Shown here: in pieces, positions 54,390 to 56,326 of the stretch
How positions within the stretch are numbered: position 1 is the first letter of the stretch
Layout of the letters: each line of letters opens with the position of its first letter
Source of the DNA: Streptomyces phaeochromogenes
GTDB taxonomy: Bacteria > Actinomycetota > Actinomycetes > Streptomycetales > Streptomycetaceae
DNA length: 56,326 bases
Direction: 5' to 3'
Assembly: GCF_001418655.1 (NCBI RefSeq)
Contig: NZ_LIQZ01000126.1
Coordinates: 1-56,326 of the forward strand
Made by a program: the position numbers and the translations under genes
Notes under the pieces: model-generated
Databases searched by the model: none
What the model was told of the DNA's origin: nothing
Seen by the model: the letters and a program-made list of their open reading frames with translations, nothing else

Positions 54390-54619
54390 TCAGGGAAGCT
54401 TCCCGCCGCCGTGATCACTCCGGGTCTCGAACGTGCCGAAGTGCACGAGCGTGCCTGCGACGATGACCGCCTGGAGCTCCTCCTCGATCTCACGCACCAG
54501 GGTCTCGTTGTCGCTCTCTCCCGGCTCCCTCATACCGCCGGGAAAATAGAACAGGTCCCTGCCCGCGTCACGTGTCACGCGTCACCAGCACTCAAGAGAG
54601 CGAAGTACCGGTGCCTCAC
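54390..54619 (-). pseudogene. Broken NUDIX hydrolase gene
   Basis: The segment up to 54578 reads VTRDAGRDLFYFPGGMREPG followed by ESDNETLVREIEEELQ, a perfect NUDIX box (G-x5-E-x7-REUxEE). It stops after HFGTFETRSDHGGGKLP, only about 60 residues, against 130-140 for the family. Just upstream the frame is blocked by TGA; a different frame there reads VRHRYFALLSAGDA, which looks like the usual first strand, so a frameshift near 54575-54580 seems to have split the gene. The C-terminal half is also missing. It could alternatively be a very short functional NUDIX domain, which I think is unlikely. Confidence 0.6.
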
Positions 54620-54682
54620 CGACCGGTGGGTTCCACGGCACCCAGGTCCTCCGGCCGGCAGCCGTGCCAATAGGGTTCCAGC

Positions 54683-55771
54683 GTGACTGCCACCATGAGT
54701 GCCACGAAAGCCCGCGACGCGCTACGCACATCGGCGCGTTTTTCCGCGGAGTTGCTGCTGATATTCGCGATGCTCGCAGTCACTCTGTGGCTTCTGGGCC
54801 GGATGTGGTCGGTGGTGTGGCCGCTCGTCGTCGGCCTGTTGCTGACCACACTGACCTGGCCCCTGGCTCGTTTTCTGCGCCGTCACGGGTGGAAGCCCGC
54901 CCTCGCCGCGTCGGCCGTGACCGTGCTGTCCCTCCTCGTCGCAGGCGGCGTCGTGGCGCTGATCGCCGTACCGGTGGCCTCCCAGTCCGGTGAGCTGACC
55001 GACGGCGTGGTCGAAGGCATCCAGAAGCTGCGTGACTGGGCCTCCGGGCCGCCGTTGAACATCGGCGACGACGACATCACCAAGGCCATGGACAGCGCGG
55101 TCGCCCGCGCTCAGGACGGCCTCGGCAGCATGGTCACCACTGTGATCACGGGCGTGAGCACCATCGTCAACGGTGTGGTCACCGCCGTGCTGGCGCTCTT
55201 CCTGATGTTCTTCTTCCTCAAGGACGGCCCGCGCTTCCTGCCGTGGCTCGCCCGTCAGCTGCCCGGCCGGCTCGCCACCGACATCCCCACCGTGGCCGCT
55301 CGCGGCTGGGCGACCCTGGGCTCCTTCGTACGTTCCCAGGCGGCCGTCGGTCTGCTCGACGCCGTTCTGATCGGCCTGGGCCTGTGGGTCGTGGGGGTGC
55401 CGCTGGTGCTCCCGTTGGCGGTGCTGACGTTCGTCTCCGCGTTCGTGCCGATCATCGGCGCCCTGTTCGCCGGTTTCGTCGCGGTCCTCATCGCGTTGGT
55501 CTTCAACGGTCTGACGGACGCGCTGATCGTGCTGGCCATCATCATCGTGGTGCAGCAGCTGGAAGGGAACGTGTTCCAGCCGATGATCCAGAGTCGTGGG
55601 CTCGGCCTCCACGCGGCCGTGATCCTGCTGGCGGTCACATTGGGCGGCAGTCTGGCCGGCATCGTGGGCAGTCTGCTCGCCGTACCGATCGCCGCGCTGA
55701 TCGCGGTGGTGTGGAACTACGTGCGCGAGCAGCTCAGCGAGCCGCCACAGGAGCCGGTGCCCGAAGGGTGA
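54683..55771 (+). CDS. AI-2E family transporter (UPF0118 membrane protein)
   Basis: 362 aa integral membrane protein with about seven to eight hydrophobic segments, including LLLIFAMLAVTLWLLGRMW, VVWPLVVGLLLTTLTW, VTAVLALFLMFFFLKDGPRF (followed by the conserved KDG motif region) and the paired C-terminal segments around PLAVLTFVSAFVPIIGALFA and LEGNVFQPMIQSRGLGLHA, which are hallmarks of the AI-2E/PerM family. Substrate in actinomycetes is unknown. The GTG at 54683 or the in-frame ATG at 54695 may be the start. It appears to be genome background beyond the biosynthetic clusters. Confidence 0.9.
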   Translation: MTATMSATKARDALRTSARFSAELLLIFAMLAVTLWLLGRMWSVVWPLVVGLLLTTLTWPLARFLRRHGWKPALAASAVTVLSLLVAGGVVALIAVPVASQSGELTDGVVEGIQKLRDWASGPPLNIGDDDITKAMDSAVARAQDGLGSMVTTVITGVSTIVNGVVTAVLALFLMFFFLKDGPRFLPWLARQLPGRLATDIPTVAARGWATLGSFVRSQAAVGLLDAVLIGLGLWVVGVPLVLPLAVLTFVSAFVPIIGALFAGFVAVLIALVFNGLTDALIVLAIIIVVQQLEGNVFQPMIQSRGLGLHAAVILLAVTLGGSLAGIVGSLLAVPIAALIAVVWNYVREQLSEPPQEPVPEG

Positions 55772-55840
55772 CCTGCCGGCCGGGCCGTCGGCCGTGGCCG
55801 GGCGCGCGAACGGCCCCTCCCAGGTCGCGGTGCTCCACCT

Positions 55841-55860
55841 CGCTTGCGAATCTGCAAGCG
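55841..55860. promoter_or_regulatory. Inverted repeat upstream of the DUF4389 gene, candidate operator
   Basis: CGCTTGC-GAATCT-GCAAGCG, a perfect 7-bp inverted repeat with a 6-bp spacer, ends 16 bp before the ATG of the next gene. The position, overlapping the expected promoter or leader, suits a repressor site. The AAAGGAG ribosome-binding site follows immediately and could itself pair with CCTCCT before the start codon. Confidence 0.5.
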
Positions 55861-55876
55861 AAAGGAGTTACCTCCT

Positions 55877-56326
55877 ATGGTTCCTGTCACCGCGTCGCCC
55901 GTGCGTATCGAGGCATCCGTCGATGCCCGGCTCTCCAGATGGCTGTGGCTGGTGAAGTGGCTCCTCGCCGTCCCGCACTACATCGTGCTGTTCTTCCTGT
56001 GGATCGGGGTCGTGCTCGTCACGGTGATCGCGTTCTTCGCCATCCTGTTCACCGCTCGGTATCCCCGGCCGCTCTTCGACTTCAGTGTCGGTGTACTGCG
56101 ATGGAACTGGCGGGTCAGTTACTACGCCCACACCGCGCTCGGCACGGACCGGTACCCGCCGTTCACCCTCGCGGATGTGCCGGACTACCCGGCGCGTTTC
56201 GACGTCGCCTACCCCGCGCGCCTCTCTCGTGGTCTGGTCCTGGTGAAGTGGTGGCTGCTGGCGATCCCGCAGTACATCGTCGTCTCGATGTTCACGGGTG
56301 GCTGGGGATGGGGCCGGGGCTGGGAC
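55877..56326 (+). CDS. DUF4389 domain membrane protein (cut by window edge)
   Basis: 150 codons are visible and the frame is open at the edge. Two hydrophobic segments are seen: WLLAVPHYIVLFFLWIGVV with the following VLVTVIAFFAILFTARYPRP, and near the end VKWWLLAIPQYIVVSMFTGG. The repeated pattern (K-W-x-L-A-x-P-x-Y-I-V) and YPRPLFDFSVGVLRWNWRV are typical of DUF4389 proteins common in Streptomyces. Function is unknown. ATG 55877 has AAAGGAG 9 bp upstream. Confidence 0.9.
   Translation, partial: MVPVTASPVRIEASVDARLSRWLWLVKWLLAVPHYIVLFFLWIGVVLVTVIAFFAILFTARYPRPLFDFSVGVLRWNWRVSYYAHTALGTDRYPPFTLADVPDYPARFDVAYPARLSRGLVLVKWWLLAIPQYIVVSMFTGGWGWGRGWD

Overview
The window is GC-rich DNA with frequent GTG and TTG starts, tight stop/start overlaps and Streptomyces-style modular enzymes, so it most likely comes from a Streptomyces or close relative. 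About 51 kb is a macrolide biosynthetic cluster. The next 3 kb is a compact lasso-peptide operon. The right end carries two flanking membrane-protein genes (AI-2E family; DUF4389, cut by the window edge).

Left block (1-33617, all minus strand): the start of a crotonyl-CoA carboxylase/reductase, an amino-sugar N-methyltransferase, the amino-sugar glycosyltransferase and its P450-like helper, then four type I PKS genes. Read in biosynthetic order, the PKS is KSQ loading + modules 1 and 2 (20367-33617), one DH-KR module (14464-20370), one KR module (9575-14398) and a KR-TE module (3688-9462). A 508-bp divergent promoter region with a 20-bp perfect palindrome separates these genes from the sugar and tailoring genes.

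Middle block (34126-50991): a TylI-type P450, dTDP-glucose synthase, 4,6-dehydratase, a fused type II thioesterase::NDP-hexose 2,3-dehydratase, and a TlrB-type 23S rRNA methyltransferase. Then comes a complete D-mycinose and C23-hydroxylation set (TylN, TylE, TylD, TylHII, TylHI, TylF, TylJ homologues), a MycG/RosD-like P450, a 4-ketoreductase and a TylB-type aminotransferase. These point to a tylosin/angolamycin/rosamicin-like macrolide with a dimethylamino sugar and D-mycinose. With a 2,3-dehydratase and 4-ketoreductase present and no 3,4-ketoisomerase seen, the amino sugar is more likely D-angolosamine-like (2-deoxy) than mycaminose.

Main surprise: the PKS has only a loading module plus five extension modules. 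It matches a tylactone synthase from which the bimodular third protein (modules 4 and 5) is missing. The gene for ethylmalonyl-CoA supply and the P450 expected to oxidise the ethyl side chain are still present. Read literally, the line makes a 12-membered C16 hexaketide lactone. Alternatives are a missing gene outside the window or collapse of near-identical KS-AT repeats during assembly.

Right block: 50992-51342 holds decayed fragments of a TetR regulator and an ABC transporter. On the minus strand 51423-54181 is a four-gene lasso operon (precursor A, cyclase C, RRE B1, peptidase B2) with a clear 23+22-residue precursor predicted to form a Gly1-Glu9 ring. No intact exporter is seen. A broken NUDIX gene lies at 54390-54619. 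No pathway regulator, tRNA, rRNA, CRISPR array or insertion sequence was found.
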